A DNA stretch of 64,000 bases from Prillingera fragicola (Eukaryota > Basidiomycota > Tremellomycetes > Trichosporonales > Trichosporonaceae). Shown piece by piece: positions 1 through 12,139 of this stretch. The notes under the pieces are model-generated. The model did no database searches, was not told the DNA's origin, and saw nothing but the letters and a program-made list of their open reading frames with translations. The stretch spans positions 1,364,001 to 1,428,000 of the forward strand of contig BEDY01000003.1 in the NCBI GenBank assembly GCA_002335605.1. The letters run 5' to 3'. How positions within the stretch are numbered: the first letter of the stretch is position 1; every line of letters begins with the position of its first letter. The position numbers and the translations under genes are program-made.

Positions 1-58
1 GCACTCTGTTCCGACTGCCCATCAGCAACCAAACTCGTCGAGGAGAGCAGGTACTCAC

Positions 59-296
59 ATTCAACACCGGCGTATTTGTAACCCTTGCTGTCACATTGAT
101 TGACGCAAGAGGTGGGCGAGTTGGCCCCACCGGAATAAACGCGGGTGGAAAGCAGACGAGCAAGACCGTCCTGCACGCAGCCCATGTTGTTCCAAGTCGC
201 GCGGGCAGTGAGATCGCGAGCCTCGGGCTTGATAACATGGGCGGCCGCGTCAGAGGCGGCCAGCAAGCCAAGAGCAATGAGCGCAGTGGTCCTCAT
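59..296 (-). CDS. Secreted WSC-domain protein, 5' exon only (partial)
   Basis: The first coding exon starts at an ATG at 296 and ends at 59, where the minus strand reads AT|GTGAGT; the rest of the gene lies outside the window. The translation begins MRTTALIALGLLAASDAAA, a typical secretion signal. About 12 residues later comes WNNMGCVQDG, then a Cys, an Asn-Gln-Cys and GYKYAGVE. This order of cysteines and the G-Y-x-Y-A-G-x-E ending match the first half of a WSC carbohydrate-binding domain. WSC proteins of fungi are secreted or act as wall stress sensors at the cell surface. Whether this one has a transmembrane anchor or a catalytic domain cannot be seen here. Confidence 0.7.
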
Positions 297-2244
297 CTTG
301 TTGTCGTCAGAAGTGGGGAAGACGACAACCTCTACCCCTCTCTACTCTACATTATATGCTGTGACGCCAGCTCCTGTACTCAACTCATGGAGCAAGAATC
401 CATCATCACCCCTAGGAACGACGAGCACATTGCCATCCGCGCGCGGGGAGAGCAAGTTATGTAAAGTACTGTCAGGCAGGCAGGAACCGGGGACCAGACC
501 TGAACATTCCTGACGCTGTCACAGCGTCCATCCACGTCTTATCAACCACACCCGACATTGATGGCCGGCATGGCTGGTCATGGCTGCTAGTCGGGGCGGG
601 AGGACAAAGGGCTTCTGTAGTAGGTCCAGAATGAACAAACTTACAGGGTGTTTCAGCTCTTGACCGGAGGTTTCGAGGACCGGACAGTGTCCCGTCGTTC
701 CCGTTGTTCTTTTTGGCCCGGTCAGAATGAACAGCCATCAGCTTTCAGGACCTTGGATATACCTATGAATAACGGAATCTGCCCCATTCACCATTCACCG
801 CGTCGCGTTCGGGCGCGAGAAGGACGCGTCCTGTTCAGATCCGAACAGGTATGTACGCCTCGTCAGTTACAGTTGGACTGCGCAACCAGACTTGTTCTGG
901 ACGGTTGGAGCAGCGCTCACAACAACCAAATGGCGTCAACAGCGTCATGCTGGAATGCCCCTCCAATTCAGACCCCGGAAACCGTTAAACTGAGCCGCAC
1001 GGCTGTCAGTTTGACACGGAGGGGACCTCGACCGTTCCTCACCTTGGATAGTTACGAATCAAAGAGAAGCCTCACCTGGCATTTTTGGCTAGAAAAAGTT
1101 GGCACAATCTCGGACTGGAACGCGGCCCATCATGCCGTCAAAACCAGGCACTTGCCTTGCTATGATGCCCTTATCCGCACCCGTAGCACGTACTAAGGCG
1201 CGTGCTGCGCGACGAATATGAGTGGCCCATTGTCAAGTTGGCGAGCACCGGCCGAGGGGAAGATGTGATAAGCATTTGCCGGTCGCCGCGCGCGGTGATT
1301 CACTGAAACAACAACCAGTCATGTAGATCATGGGTTTAAACCTTGTGTAGCGGGTAACTGCTGCATTTGACGACCGAAACGGGCTCCAATGCTAGAGTAC
1401 GTATGCGGTGGTAGAGGCGGTTGGAGCCGACATGGCGTAGCCGATGCAAGACATGACGATGAGGGTGGTAGGTGAATGCCCGTCACTGAATCGTGGCGTG
1501 CGCAGCGCGTCCTGGCTTCCGACTTGAGCTACAGTACTAGGTGCGCGGAACGATATACAGGCATGCAGAGCAACGATGAGGTAAACAGCTAACCTATCAT
1601 CATTGTAGTGTGCGCGTGCTAACGTGTTCTGGGACACAGTTTCCGTGCCAATGGCTCCACAACGAAGCCGTGGCGGGTGCATTGATCATCAGCCAGCTGC
1701 CGTTGAGCGCTGGCGACTGCCGTGTCCAGCTTTGTCCGTCATCCAGGCAGTACCATTGCCTACCCCTGTCCACTCGTATGTTTCCCAAGTATTAGGTATG
1801 TATGTCGCAGTGTCATTTCAGAGTGAGCGAGTAGGCTGTTGAAATACTAATGCATGAGCTCTAATAGCGTCTATTAACCTGAAATCCTAATCATCCCCTG
1901 GACCTCCACCTTGACACCTCCACCGGGCAAAGTCCAGTCATGTCTGCATTCTCTCCTTGTTCATGTATCACTCTCTAGCCACTTTGTGCATACAGCTCGG
2001 CAGCTCTCACGACGACACAGTGTCACAATCATCATCAATCACCGTCTGGGCGCCAATATCCCACGACGCCGTCGGACACAGCGCACAGGCCCCAGCCACA
2101 CAACGCCAGAGCAGGTCCCAGACTGATGAGCAACTCTGCCCTTCGCTTACCCTCCCTCGCCCCACACATGACACGCTGCAACACGCCCGCCTTTGCGCAT
2201 CTTGTCCTCATTCTGCTGGGCAGCTCCAGTGCTGCTTCAGCGGG
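297..2244. other. Intergenic region without a recognisable gene
   Basis: About 1.95 kb between the divergent WSC and RdRP genes. Open frames here (for example 648-1196 on +) have no codon bias or motif that I recognise and no plausible splice partners. The stretch probably holds the promoters of both flanking genes. I saw no tRNA, repeat array or transposon terminus. Confidence 0.5.
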
Positions 2245-2340
2245 TATAAAGGTAGATAAGCTAGCATCACGTCTTTCACATCACTCGTCGCACCAAGCAA
2301 GTCTACTCACGGCGTGGATTGCATGAAGACGCCAGCATAA
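2245..2340 (+). promoter_or_regulatory. TATA-like box and minimal uORF ahead of the RdRP gene
   Basis: A TATAAA sequence sits at 2245-2250. The first ATG downstream, at 2323, opens a frame of five codons (MKTPA) closed by TAA at 2338-2340. The presumed RdRP start follows at 2361, out of frame with this uORF and only 20 nt past its stop. Short uORFs of this kind can lower translation of the main frame. The transcription start is not known, so it is inference that the uORF lies inside the mRNA. Confidence 0.4.
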
Positions 2341-2360
2341 TCAGCCGCTACAGCGGCACA

Positions 2361-5300
2361 ATGTCATACGAACCATATAAGCGTCGCTACCGCTCTCCCA
2401 GTCCGGACTTGCTCATACGGTTCACAAACGGCGTGAACGGTCTTTACGACTCGTACCGCCCCGATGAATCGAGGTTCAACATCAAGCGCAGGTCCAACCC
2501 CAATGGCGGCGACGTTCAACGCTGGCAGTTCTGGCCCAAGCAGATGGCGATGGGGTCCTTGACTGGAAGGCAGTTTACACCTGTGCGTTGTCTGGCACGG
2601 AACGCCTGGCTGATGCTCCACAGATGATTCGCAACTCGTGCGTTTGTGAGCCTGATCCAGAGCGCCCACACATGGGTTCTTCCTTTCTGGCCTTCGACTT
2701 TGCGCGGAAGTTGCTGGTGATGCGGGCTCAGTTCGAGAACGACGACATGCCACCAGGACTCTCACCTCTGAACGCAGAGCTCCCTTTCGCGGACATTTCG
2801 GCCCACGGCATCCATCACTCTCATGAACAGAACGAATACGGGCATACGCTAACAGTCACGGTATCGTATCGCCGAGCGCCGCGCTACACAACGCGAGGTG
2901 AATCTCATCCTAGCTACATGGACCTGCCAAAGTCTCAGCGCCCATACCGACGACGAGCAACATCTTTCGACTTTGTGTCGTCGTCCGAGGTATGTTCAGC
3001 CACGAGAGCTTAGCTAACAGCCAGCCGGAGGGTCATGGCTCGATAATCAAGGCGTTTCCGGATGACGCCTCGTCAAGAGTGCGTACGCTTGTGGTCGTCG
3101 CTGACAGGCAGTTGACTTGCTGCAATGCGTTCAGGTGGATCCTCCGAGTCAACGATACTGATCTCCAACGCTTCATTGCGTGCACCACGCACCTCCGCGC
3201 CTTTCCTAGGGAAGAGCCTCTTCTGTGCCGTAGCCGCCAGCCCTACACTGTGCTAGATCCTCCAGCGGCTCCGTGGTCTCTACCCACCAGTCTAGAGACT
3301 TATGACTTTGGCACGCAAGCGGCTATCGAGGGACTGGTCGGGAACGGCATCCTGCGTGCCATCGATGTAGACAAGGTGCTAATGCACCTGAACCTGACAG
3401 CCCCTATGCCGGCCTTCCGCCACCGGTTGCTACAGGACCTCTTCTGCGAGGACCGTATTCGGGATCCTAAAATTATTGTGTGGGGTAGGTATCGACCCAG
3501 GAAGGTGATGCTAACGCGTAGCTCGCGCAAGCGCTCTTCGCCGCAGTACCATTCCAGCGATCGACCACTTGGTCATGATCCGCACGGTCCGCGTTACACC
3601 AACTCGCTTGCTTATCGGACCTCCGCATCCCGAGTCAAGTAACAGTGTGACTAGGAGGTACAGGGACAGGCTTGACGCCATTATTCGCGTGCAGTTCACA
3701 GACGAAGGTGGCCGCTTGCATGTAAGTGTACATGTCGAGCCCCAGCTGATGAAACTAGCTCAACGATAAGGCCAGGCTGGCAGACGTGAACTATCCAGAA
3801 ATTGGTCTCATGGCACGTGTTCGTCGAGCCCTTCAGTCTGGTATCCAGATCGCAGGACATCGTTACTATCCTGTCGCGTCGTCGTCGTCGCAGCAAAAGT
3901 GGGTTTTGACGGGAAAGGCAGGCTGATGACCAGGGATCACGCTATCTGGTTTGTTGATCCCACGGTCATTGACAACTCGGAGTTGCGCAACTGGATGGGA
4001 CGCGTTGACGAGACTATCGTGGCCAAGCACGCCGCACGGATGGGTCTGGTGCGTCATTGGTGCTCGACTGCTGCTAATAGCATAGCCCTTCAGCACCAGC
4101 CGTGCAGTCAATCTCGACATCACCATCGGCCAAATTGACGATGTCGAGCGCGACAACCACTGCTTCACTGATGGATGCGGCATTGCTGGCTCAGCCGTCA
4201 TGGCAGCGGCTGCAAAGGCTCTGAATCAAAAGGGCTTGAATGCCTCGCCATCTGTCATCCAGTTTCGTCTCGGGTATGTTGCCCCACCACTCATCGATGC
4301 TGACCCGTAGTGGGGCCAAGGGCGTTCTTGCCTGGTGGCCAAACCTCGCCGAGGCAAATGAGATTCGCATGAGGCCCTCTCAAGTCAAGTTTACGAGCAA
4401 CTTGAAGGAGCTCAACGTTGTGCGAGTGGCCAAGTATCAGGTCGCCTTTCTGAACCGCCAGTTCATCATGATCATGGAAGCTCTGGGTGTCCCTCAGGGG
4501 CTCTTCGTCCAAATCTTTCAGAAGGCAATCCACACCACAAAAGGGCTGTGCGACCGCGTCAAGGCTGGTTGCTCAACTGCTGACGACTTTCAACTCATGT
4601 CGGGGCTCTGCAACGTAAGTCGGCAAGTTACTCCAGTACAGAACTCAACCATCAGTTCCCGCTCATGAAGCTGATCAACAATGGGTTCAACGACGACCCG
4701 CTCGTGTGGGACGTATGCCACATCGTCGAGTCCAGGGCACTGTCTGACATCAAGTGGCGCGGACGCGTCAAGCTTCCAGGTGGAGTGTTTCTCATGGGTA
4801 AGCCTGGCTGTCGTTGTGCCAGCTAATAAGCCAGGCATTGCAGACGAAACCGGGGCCTTGGGTGAGGGCGAGGTGTTTTGCCAATACCAAAAGTCTGAGC
4901 AGGACAAGCCTGTCGTAGTCGAGGGCCTGGTCCTCGTGTGTCGAGCCCCAGCGCTCCATCCAGGCGATATCCGGCACGCGCTGGCTGTAGATCTACCGCA
5001 CCTACATCACCTTAAAAACGTGATTGTATTCAGCACCCAAGGAGACAGGCCCCTGCCTGACATGTAAGCTTGGAGGGAGGGCAGTGCTGACCCCCAGGCT
5101 TGGAGGTGGTGACTTGGATGGTGACGACTTTACACTCATCTGGGATACTCGCTTCGTGAACCCCGTGCGCGAGCGGGAGTCCATGAACTATACGGCTCCA
5201 CCGCCACGGCGGGTGGACAAGGTTGTGCAGAGCCATCTGAACGAGGTGAGCCTGTGAATACGAGTGTAAGCTTACCGTGTTGCAGAACTTTGTCCAGTAC

Positions 5301-6291
5301 ATGCTCGTAAGCCATTCCTGATCCTGCGGCTCTGACCCGCAGAACGATATTCTCGGGCAGGTTGATAACGCGCATCTGGCCCTGTCCGACTTGCAGAGTC
5401 CATTCTCAGTGGACTGCTTGCACCTTTGCCATATTCACAGCGTAAGTGACAGCCGCATAGCCACTTGCTGACGGACCAGACAGCGGTAGACTTTGCCAAG
5501 AGTGAGACATTTACCCAATAATACGGACTGACAAGCAGCTGGTATTGCTGCCGTACTCAACCCGGAGCTTCAGCCTAAAGATTGGCCAGACTTTATGGGC
5601 AAGGCATGTTTCAATGCGAAGCGCATGTTGCTGAGCTTTTCCAGGAGAAGTACAGGTCCTACCAGAGCGATGCCATTCTGGGTCAGTTGTTCCGCATGAT
5701 CCATGATGAGCCGACTTTTACACCATCCGAGCTCAGCAAGCTCAACTATCCAGCACACCCGAAAATTATGGCTCTGCCGCGGGATCCACAGCTGCTCGAC
5801 TTTCTCCTCAAGGCCAAGGAGGCCTATGAGAACGACATGCAGTACACCATGCGACGATTCAAGGTTCTCGAAGTCGAGGTCGTAGCGGGTCTGGCCGCCC
5901 AGACGGCTGACCGGAAACGGTCTCGCGAGTTGCGTGACTTGGCGGAACCGCTGCAGAACTGCTTCACGACCCACGTCCGGGAAGTGCGCCTAAAAGCCCA
6001 CGAGGTCGCGGCCGCCATGCCCCCACGACTCAAACTGGAGGGCTACACGCCGATGCAGGTCATTGCGTGGCACGCGTATGCGGTGACCTTTGATCGCACT
6101 CATGTACAGGCCTGGGAGACCAAGGTCCTAAACACTGCTTGGGGCCCGTATCAGGATCACATTGATCGCGACGCTTTACTCGTCAGGTGAGGGCTGTGTG
6201 ACTTGGGTGGCGCTGACGTTCCAGGCCGATGATTAGCTTTGCGTGGGTTTTTGCCGATGAGCTTGTTCAGATTATGCAGGTCGAGGTGTGA
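2361..6291 (+). CDS. RNA-dependent RNA polymerase of the RNAi pathway (QDE-1/RDR-like)
   Basis: Copies single-stranded RNA into double-stranded RNA for Dicer, feeding gene or transposon silencing. The cell-encoded RDR signature is clear: TVRVTPTRLL and ESSNSVTRRY (about 3.58-3.66 kb), FTDGCGIAG (about 4.17 kb), GAKGVLAWWP then RPSQVKF (4.31-4.4 kb), VPQGLFVQIFQKAI, and the catalytic DLDGD at 5111-5125. DFAKTGIAAVLNP and KYRSYQSDAILGQLFR follow. The last exon (6225-6291) encodes PMISFAWVFADEL, the usual RDR ending. The gene has many introns of 34-60 nt, for example 5064-5097 and 6187-6224, and one probable GC-AG intron at 5604-5644. The 5' exons are the weak part: ATG 2361 gives MSYEPYKRRY, but a frame change before about 2545 needs an intron that I could not place with certainty (one candidate starts at 2440). 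UTP25 starts 205 nt downstream on the same strand. Confidence 0.88.
5604..5644 (+). other. Probable GC-AG intron in the RdRP gene
   Basis: The frame ending DWPDFMGK must jump to the frame encoding EKYRSYQSDAILGQLF. No GT donor lies at the join. AAG|GCATGT is followed 41 nt later by a strong acceptor (TGCTGAG branch-like sequence, then CTTTTCCAG), and removing 5604-5644 joins the two conserved blocks in frame. GC-AG introns are a known minor class of spliceosomal intron. Confidence 0.65.
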
Positions 6292-6496
6292 GTCATAGAT
6301 CAGATGAATTTGCTTGTAGATACTAGATGCCTTTATTGTATAGAGATGATGCATATGCTCTTGCTCAGTTGCCACCAATGCTACCCGGCCACCTGCACTG
6401 ACGTCCTGGCGCTCGGCGCGGAAGCAAAAAGTCCATGTTGGTGCATTTTGAAGATTTCTGGCCGTTGACCTCAACCTCCACTTTGACCATCCAACC

Positions 6497-8655
6497 ATGA
6501 CAACTGCAGCGGAGATCAAGCTCCTCACCCTGCTCAACGTGAGCGCTGTAAAGAGGCCACGGGAGCTCGACCAGCCCGGCGGCTTCCGCTCCCCGACGAT
6601 CAGCCGCGCTCAGAGCGCCGAAGGCAGCCCCGCCCCGACCGAGAAGCGCCGCAAGCGCAGCGTCGTCTTTGGCGGCGAGCTCGGCCCCAGTGGAAGCACG
6701 TACGGCAAGAAGATCAAGGCGGCCAACGGAAAGGCAGACAAGGGAAAGAAAGTGGCTGTTGAGGATGACGAGGAGGTTGTTGAGGAGGGCGGCGCCGAGG
6801 AGGAGATTGAGGCTGGTTCCGACGACGAGGCGGGAGACAACGACACGTTCAACACCCACTTTGGCGCCGAGCCATCTGTGCTCTCCCCTGCAGCAGTGGC
6901 TGCTGACGAGGCCGATGAGTGGACCAACCACAGGAGCCGCCTGAGTGGGCTGGGACCTGTAATTGAGCAGAGGCCTGGAGCGGCGCCCGCGGTTGAGGGC
7001 AAGGCAAGGGTGAGTTTGCGCCTAGGGGATTGCGTGTGACGGGGCTAACGGAGCAGCTTGTGCCTGCTATTTCGGCGGCGATCGCGGCCAAGACGCCCTT
7101 GACGTCCAAGTACATGGGTCACTTGGGGACGTACGGCGATCTGTACGCGCACAGCTTGGACGGTGAGGCCGAGGGAAGCGAGAAGAGTGTTTGGGGAGCG
7201 TCGTCGCACCGTGAGGCCTTGCGTGGTGCCGCCGCTGCGCATGCGCTCAACCACGTTCTCAAGACTCGCAGGAGGATTGTGCGCAACAACGAGCGTCTTG
7301 CACATGCTGCAGCTGCCGGCGACGACGCGCCCGAGCCACCACGCGACCAGGCGTTCGTCCGCCCCAAGGTCCTTCTCCTCCTTCCCCTCCGTTCGCTTGC
7401 GCTGCACTGGCTGCAGACCCACCTCTTCCCTCTCGCGGCCGCTGGCACTCAGATCGAGAACCAGCGTCCATTCGTCCGTTCATTCTCGTTGCCCGAGAAC
7501 GAGGGGGACCCTCTCGATGGCAAGGACGGCGAGTTCCCAGCAGACCACCTCGAGAACTTCCGTGGCAACAGCGACGACAACTTCCGTTTCGGCATCAAGA
7601 TCACGCGTAAGGCGTGGCGTGTTGTCATGCCCCCGGCAAGCGAGGACAAGCTGCTCGACTGTGACATTATCGTCGCCTCGCCCCTGGCCATCAAGATGGC
7701 TGCCGAGCGCGAGAACAGCACGGACACCCTCAGCTGTATCGAGATTGCGATCGTCGACGGCCTCGACGTGCTCCAGATGCAGAACTGGGACCACGTTCAG
7801 TACGTCTTCAACAACATGAACGAGATTCCCAAGTCTCCTCACGGCTGTGACTTTTCGCGTGTCAAGCCTTGGTACCTCGAGGGTAACGCAAAACTCCTCC
7901 GCCAGACTCTCATGTTTGGACGGTACGACTCGCCTGAAGCTCGTGCGCTCCTCCACCACAACTGCCACAATGTTGCTGGCAAGCGGCGAGTGGACGCTGC
8001 CGCTGCGGGTGCTCTGCCCGGTGTTCTCGACCGTGTTCGCCCCGGAGTGCGCCAGATCTTTGAGCGCATCGACGCCGATGCACCCAAGGGTGTCGACAGC
8101 ATGAGCGCCGATGCCGCCGTCGACGAGGTCGAGGCTCGTCTCGAGTGGTTTACCAAAAAGACTATCCCTTCCCTCCTTAAGTCGGCCGTCAGCAGGCAGA
8201 ACACTCTTGTCGTTATCCCCAGCTACTTTGACTTTGTGCGCGTGACAAACTACCTGCGCAAGGCCGACGTCGTCACCTATGCCGCTGTGAGCGAGTACTC
8301 GTCCAACGCCGAGATTTCGCGCGCCCGTACCCTCTTCTTCAAGGGCAAGCGCGCACTTCTCATCGTCACTGAGCGCTTCCACTTTTACCGCCGCTACCGC
8401 CTGCGTGGCGCCAAGACGATTGTCTTTTACTCGCTCCCAGACCATGCCCAGTTCTACGCAGAGTTCCTCGCTACCCCCTTTATCCCGTCGCGTGAGGCCG
8501 AGGCAATGGGGGCCGACGCCGAGACCGACCCGGCAGAGGTCAGTGCGCGTACCCTGTTCTCGCGCTTTGACGTGCTCCGTCTCGAGCGTGTCGTCGGCCA
8601 CGGCGACGCGCGGCGCATGCTGGCCAGCCCCGAGGCCAGGTTTGAGTTTATTTAA
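6497..8655 (+). CDS. UTP25: U3 snoRNP-associated protein Utp25 (DEF family)
   Basis: Needed for pre-18S rRNA processing in the small-subunit processome in the nucleolus. Two exons, 6497-7009 and 7057-8655, give 703 residues, close to the yeast protein. The first about 150 residues are low complexity: a basic patch EKRRKRS and a long acidic stretch (EDDEEVVEEGGAEEEIEAGS). The conserved part resembles a helicase fold without working motifs: PKVLLLLPLRSLALHW (about residue 274), DCDIIVASPLAIKM (about 371), VDGLDVLQMQNWDHV, DFSRVKPWYLEGN (about 435), and near the C-terminus ARTLFFKGKRALLIVTERFH followed by FYSLPDHAQFYAEFL. These blocks are diagnostic for UTP25. The intron (7010-7056) has a GTGAGT donor and a CTAAC branch. 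It ends 166 nt before the convergent Mub1-like gene. Confidence 0.93.
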
Positions 8656-8821
8656 GAGCTGTGGAAGGGAGAGGTCATTTCGTGTATTTGAGGTATAACT
8701 CTAGAGATGCAAACGCAGTCTGCATCAAGCGCATCAGGTCACTGTAGAGTGCAACGTGACATCCAGGCTACATGACAAGAACCGTGCTAAAAACCGTGCT
8801 GCTGCTATTTATGATTGACAA

Positions 8822-11638
8822 CTAAGTGCGACGCGACGACCCCATAGCGACATTCATGGCGGCCGTAGAAGAGGGACCGCCAGACATTCCAAGCTTGAGG
8901 AACGCGGGTGGGGCGGAACGAGATGGCATCCGGCCCTCGGACGCCGGAGGTGGTGAAGAGTCCTCGGGGGTAAAGGCTGGGGCCGCCCGCGGTGCCGTGG
9001 ACGGAGCGTGCGTCGCGCCGCGGCCGTCAATGCTGAACGTGGGCAGCATGGCGCCGGCCGGCACTGCCGTGGCGTGGGAGCGTCCGGGAGCGCGAGGTGT
9101 GGCCTGAACGCCCCCACCGCCGCCGCCAGCCTCGTCCATGTCCACATCCCCGTCGTCTGCCGGGGGATGCCGCTGCTGGTCACGACGTCCGCCGCCGCCG
9201 CCACCGCCAGCATCACCGCCGCCTCCTCCGCTTCCGCCACTGCCACCGCCACTGTTCGCGTCGTTGGTGTTGGCCGCGTCTGCCGAGGGCTCGGGTTCGG
9301 AGCGTATGCTGCACCAGAATCGGTGTCCCTCGCTCCACGCCTTGCTCTGACAGTCTTTGCTGCAGTACTTTGCCTTCCTGCAGCGACGACACTTTGCAAA
9401 CTCGCGAGGGTACACCTCCCAGCGTCCACACGACATGTAGGCGCACTGGCGGATACCACCCTGCGCGTCGTCCTTGCGGCATGCGTTTCGCATGATCACA
9501 CCAGCCCAGTACTGGATCTCGTTGGGGATGCGATACATGAGCGGGTCGGATGGCGATGGGCGGAATGTGAAGCGCTCGACAAGCGAGAAAATGTTGGGAG
9601 TCTCAGAGTACGCAGGTCGCTGGGGGAGGGGCGCGTCCGTGTCGTCCGAGCCTAGGTCAAAGGTTCGGTGCATCGGGCGCCGGGGGTGGTGGAAGGTGGA
9701 ACGAACATGGGGATACTTTGACAGATATGCGAGGAGTTGGAGTGCGAGAAGAATGTTGTCTTCCGAGTAATTTGTGCCCTCGGGGTTGAGGAGCATGCTG
9801 ACGCCGACGTACGATGCAAGGTCCTGGAAGCCGCGAGGGGCGCCGTTGGCAATGATTATTTGTGCTGGGGGCACTGGAGGAACCGGCACGGCCAGGTCGG
9901 TCGTAGTCGTAGCTGGGAGGGGGACGTCGGTGGCGGCAACGCGCGGAGTCTGGGCCGCTCCGGGCTGACCAGGAGGAGCACCGGCCTCCATGTCGAAACG
10001 AGTCTGCTCGGCAGCAAGAACCTCGGGATCGGGCTCTTCTGGTGCAGCCTCATTGACAATTGCAGGCTGGTTGCGGTTAAACGGCTGGTTGGGTACTGCG
10101 GCAGCCGCCTCCATGGCCGCATTTGCCGCTGCTGCCGCAATGCCTGCGGTAATGGTCGCCTGCGCAAGATCGGGTTCTGGTGCACCGTCAGAGGCCTCAC
10201 TCTCATCGACTCGTCTGGTAGTATCCCGCGGAAGGAGGAGCGGCCGGCCGACAACTGTACCCCGCCGTCCACGCAGGCCCTCTACGTGCTCCACGGTGTG
10301 TAGTGGTGTGCCCATGGGACTCGACTGTGTGCTCACTGCCTCTGCGAGCTGAGGGATTGGTCGGGCTGCCATGCCAGATGCTGGTCGGCCCGATTCAGCT
10401 GCCGCGGCGACATTGGTCATGGCCAGGCTGTTGTCTGATCGTGCCCGAGGGATCGCCGTCGGCTCGTCAGAAAGAGAAGCTGCGGCGCTTGAGGCGCTGG
10501 CCTGGTCGCCAGTCTCGGGTGACCGCGGCGGAATTTGAAGGGGAAGAAGAGGGAGGCGGGCGCGGGGCGTGATCGTCTGCTGGCTTGGGCCCGGCCCCAT
10601 CACAGTAGCCTCTGGCTCCATAACGCCATCGTCCTCAATGTCCATGCCACCGTCCGCGCCCGTGTCCGTGTCGCCATTGTCGGTCTCAGTCTCGCCGTCT
10701 GCCATTTCTACGTCAGTGTCCACAGAGCTGCCAGGTGGTGGTACTCGTCCTCCCTGGTCTGGCCGACTTTGCAGACGGTTGGTCAGCAGTGTTGCCACTA
10801 GCTGCCCGAGACCGCGAGTTGTCGGTGGCGTAATGTTCGCACCAGAGGTCTGTGCATTCGCGGTCGCTGCGTTGCGAGAAGCGGGCGGTGCTGGGATGGA
10901 CACGGCCTGGGAGGTTGGATCGGAATTGGTGCGAGGAGGCTGAGCTTGTGTTTGGCTCTGCTGGTTCTGAGACTGGCCCCCCTCGCGGGAGTGATGGTGG
11001 CGCGAGCTCTGTTGCCGCCGTCGGCGCTCGACCCCCGGCAGTGGGATACCAGCGGCGAGTGCGTCGACGGCAGCCTGACTCCCTAGAGATGAAGAGAAGA
11101 CTGCGATTCCATTCTTCTTGAGCCAAGACTCGAGAATCTGTGCCACAATGTCGAGAGCGCCGGCCTGCACGACGCGAGTGCGTATAGCCTCGTTGCCGCG
11201 CACGCCGATGTTGACGACACACTGAAACGCCAGCGAGTGACGGAGCGAGATGGCCCGGTCGACGTTGATCGTTCGTGCTGTGCAAGGTCCGTTCAATCCC
11301 CAGAGATCTGGCATTGTTGGCTCGCGAGGAAGGCAACTGTCTCGGAGAATGTCCAGCATGCGCTCAAGGCCGCCGTCCATTGTCAACACTTCACGTATCC
11401 TTGGCGACGTCGACGTCAAGTACGTGAGCTGGCAGAGGTTGTTGAGCAAGGCTAGCGTCGAGTTGGTATCAAGAGCTGCGCGGTAGTCAGTACATGTGTT
11501 TCGGGCGAAACGCTGCAGACGGTGCAGCGCGCTTGCTCAGCCGACTTGTGTCAACCTACCTCGCCGGTCGTACAACATCTGGTTGATGCTGATGACCGCC
11601 CTGTTAGAGGGCGGAAACGTATAGTTGGACTCGCGCAT
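8822..11638 (-). CDS. MUB1: MYND zinc-finger protein, Mub1/SamB family
   Basis: Mub1 partners the Ubr2 ubiquitin ligase and the Rad6 E2 in yeast, for example in turnover of Rpn4; SamB is the filamentous-fungal relative affecting morphogenesis. Exons are 11638-11560 and 11475-8822 (910 residues). Exon 1 encodes MRESNYTFPPSNRAVISINQ, the typical family N-terminus, continuing after the intron into an armadillo-like region (LTMDGGLERMLDIL, LAFQCVVNIGVRG). A long disordered middle is rich in Pro, Ala and Thr. The MYND finger lies near residues 700-750 (CAYMSCGRW, CRRCRKAKYCSKDC, HRFWCS). It is followed at once by a glycine-rich, acidic tail that is unlikely to fold. The start is supported by the conserved MRE N-terminus and the in-frame join across the intron. 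Confidence 0.9.
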
Positions 11639-12139
11639 CCTGAGAGATGGCGAGTGGCAACGTTTATGCAGGTGTTGAGCGAGGTCGCGTGGGCCGCCTG
11701 TGGCCGCTGATGGGAAGGGGAGGGGTGCTGGCCCAGGCGGAGTCTGGAGGCGGCGTGTGTGCTAAGAGTATGCGAGGCCTGGGCGTGAGACCTGTGGGCG
11801 GTCCTCGGGATGCAGTCTATGAGATGGGACGAGATGTAGAAGCCTGGGGGACGAACGACAGAAGAGAGATGGTGGTTGATGAATGTGGATGTAGGTGCGT
11901 GCTTGGAGGAGACCAGCCAGCCGCAGCCCGCCGCCGCCGCCCGTGGCGCCGGGAAGCAACGAGCAACCACGGAATCAAAAGTGTCATCACCCAAGCCACC
12001 GAGCGTCATCACCACAGCCTGGTCGCTTCGCATTTCGGGCCATTGTTGCAGCCATGCATCGCGCCATGCACGGCCACTAGACGCTCTACTACTCTACATG
12101 CATGCAGTACCAATGCAATAACTACTACTACTCTTCCTC
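11639..12139. other. Intergenic: Mub1 promoter side and PRP17 3' end
   Basis: About 500 nt between the Mub1 start (-) and the PRP17 stop (-). It contains short CTA/ACT-rich runs near 12120-12135. No gene is visible. It should hold the Mub1 promoter and the PRP17 terminator. Confidence 0.5.

Noticed and set aside
648..1196. 182-codon + frame in the first intergenic region
   Set aside because: No motif, no codon preference like that of neighbours, no splice context.
2126..2326. 66-codon frame with a hydrophobic stretch before the RdRP gene
   Set aside because: It spans the TATA-like box and probably lies upstream of or at the transcription start.
7480..8601. 373-codon - frame opposite UTP25
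   Set aside because: Antisense shadow of a conserved exon.
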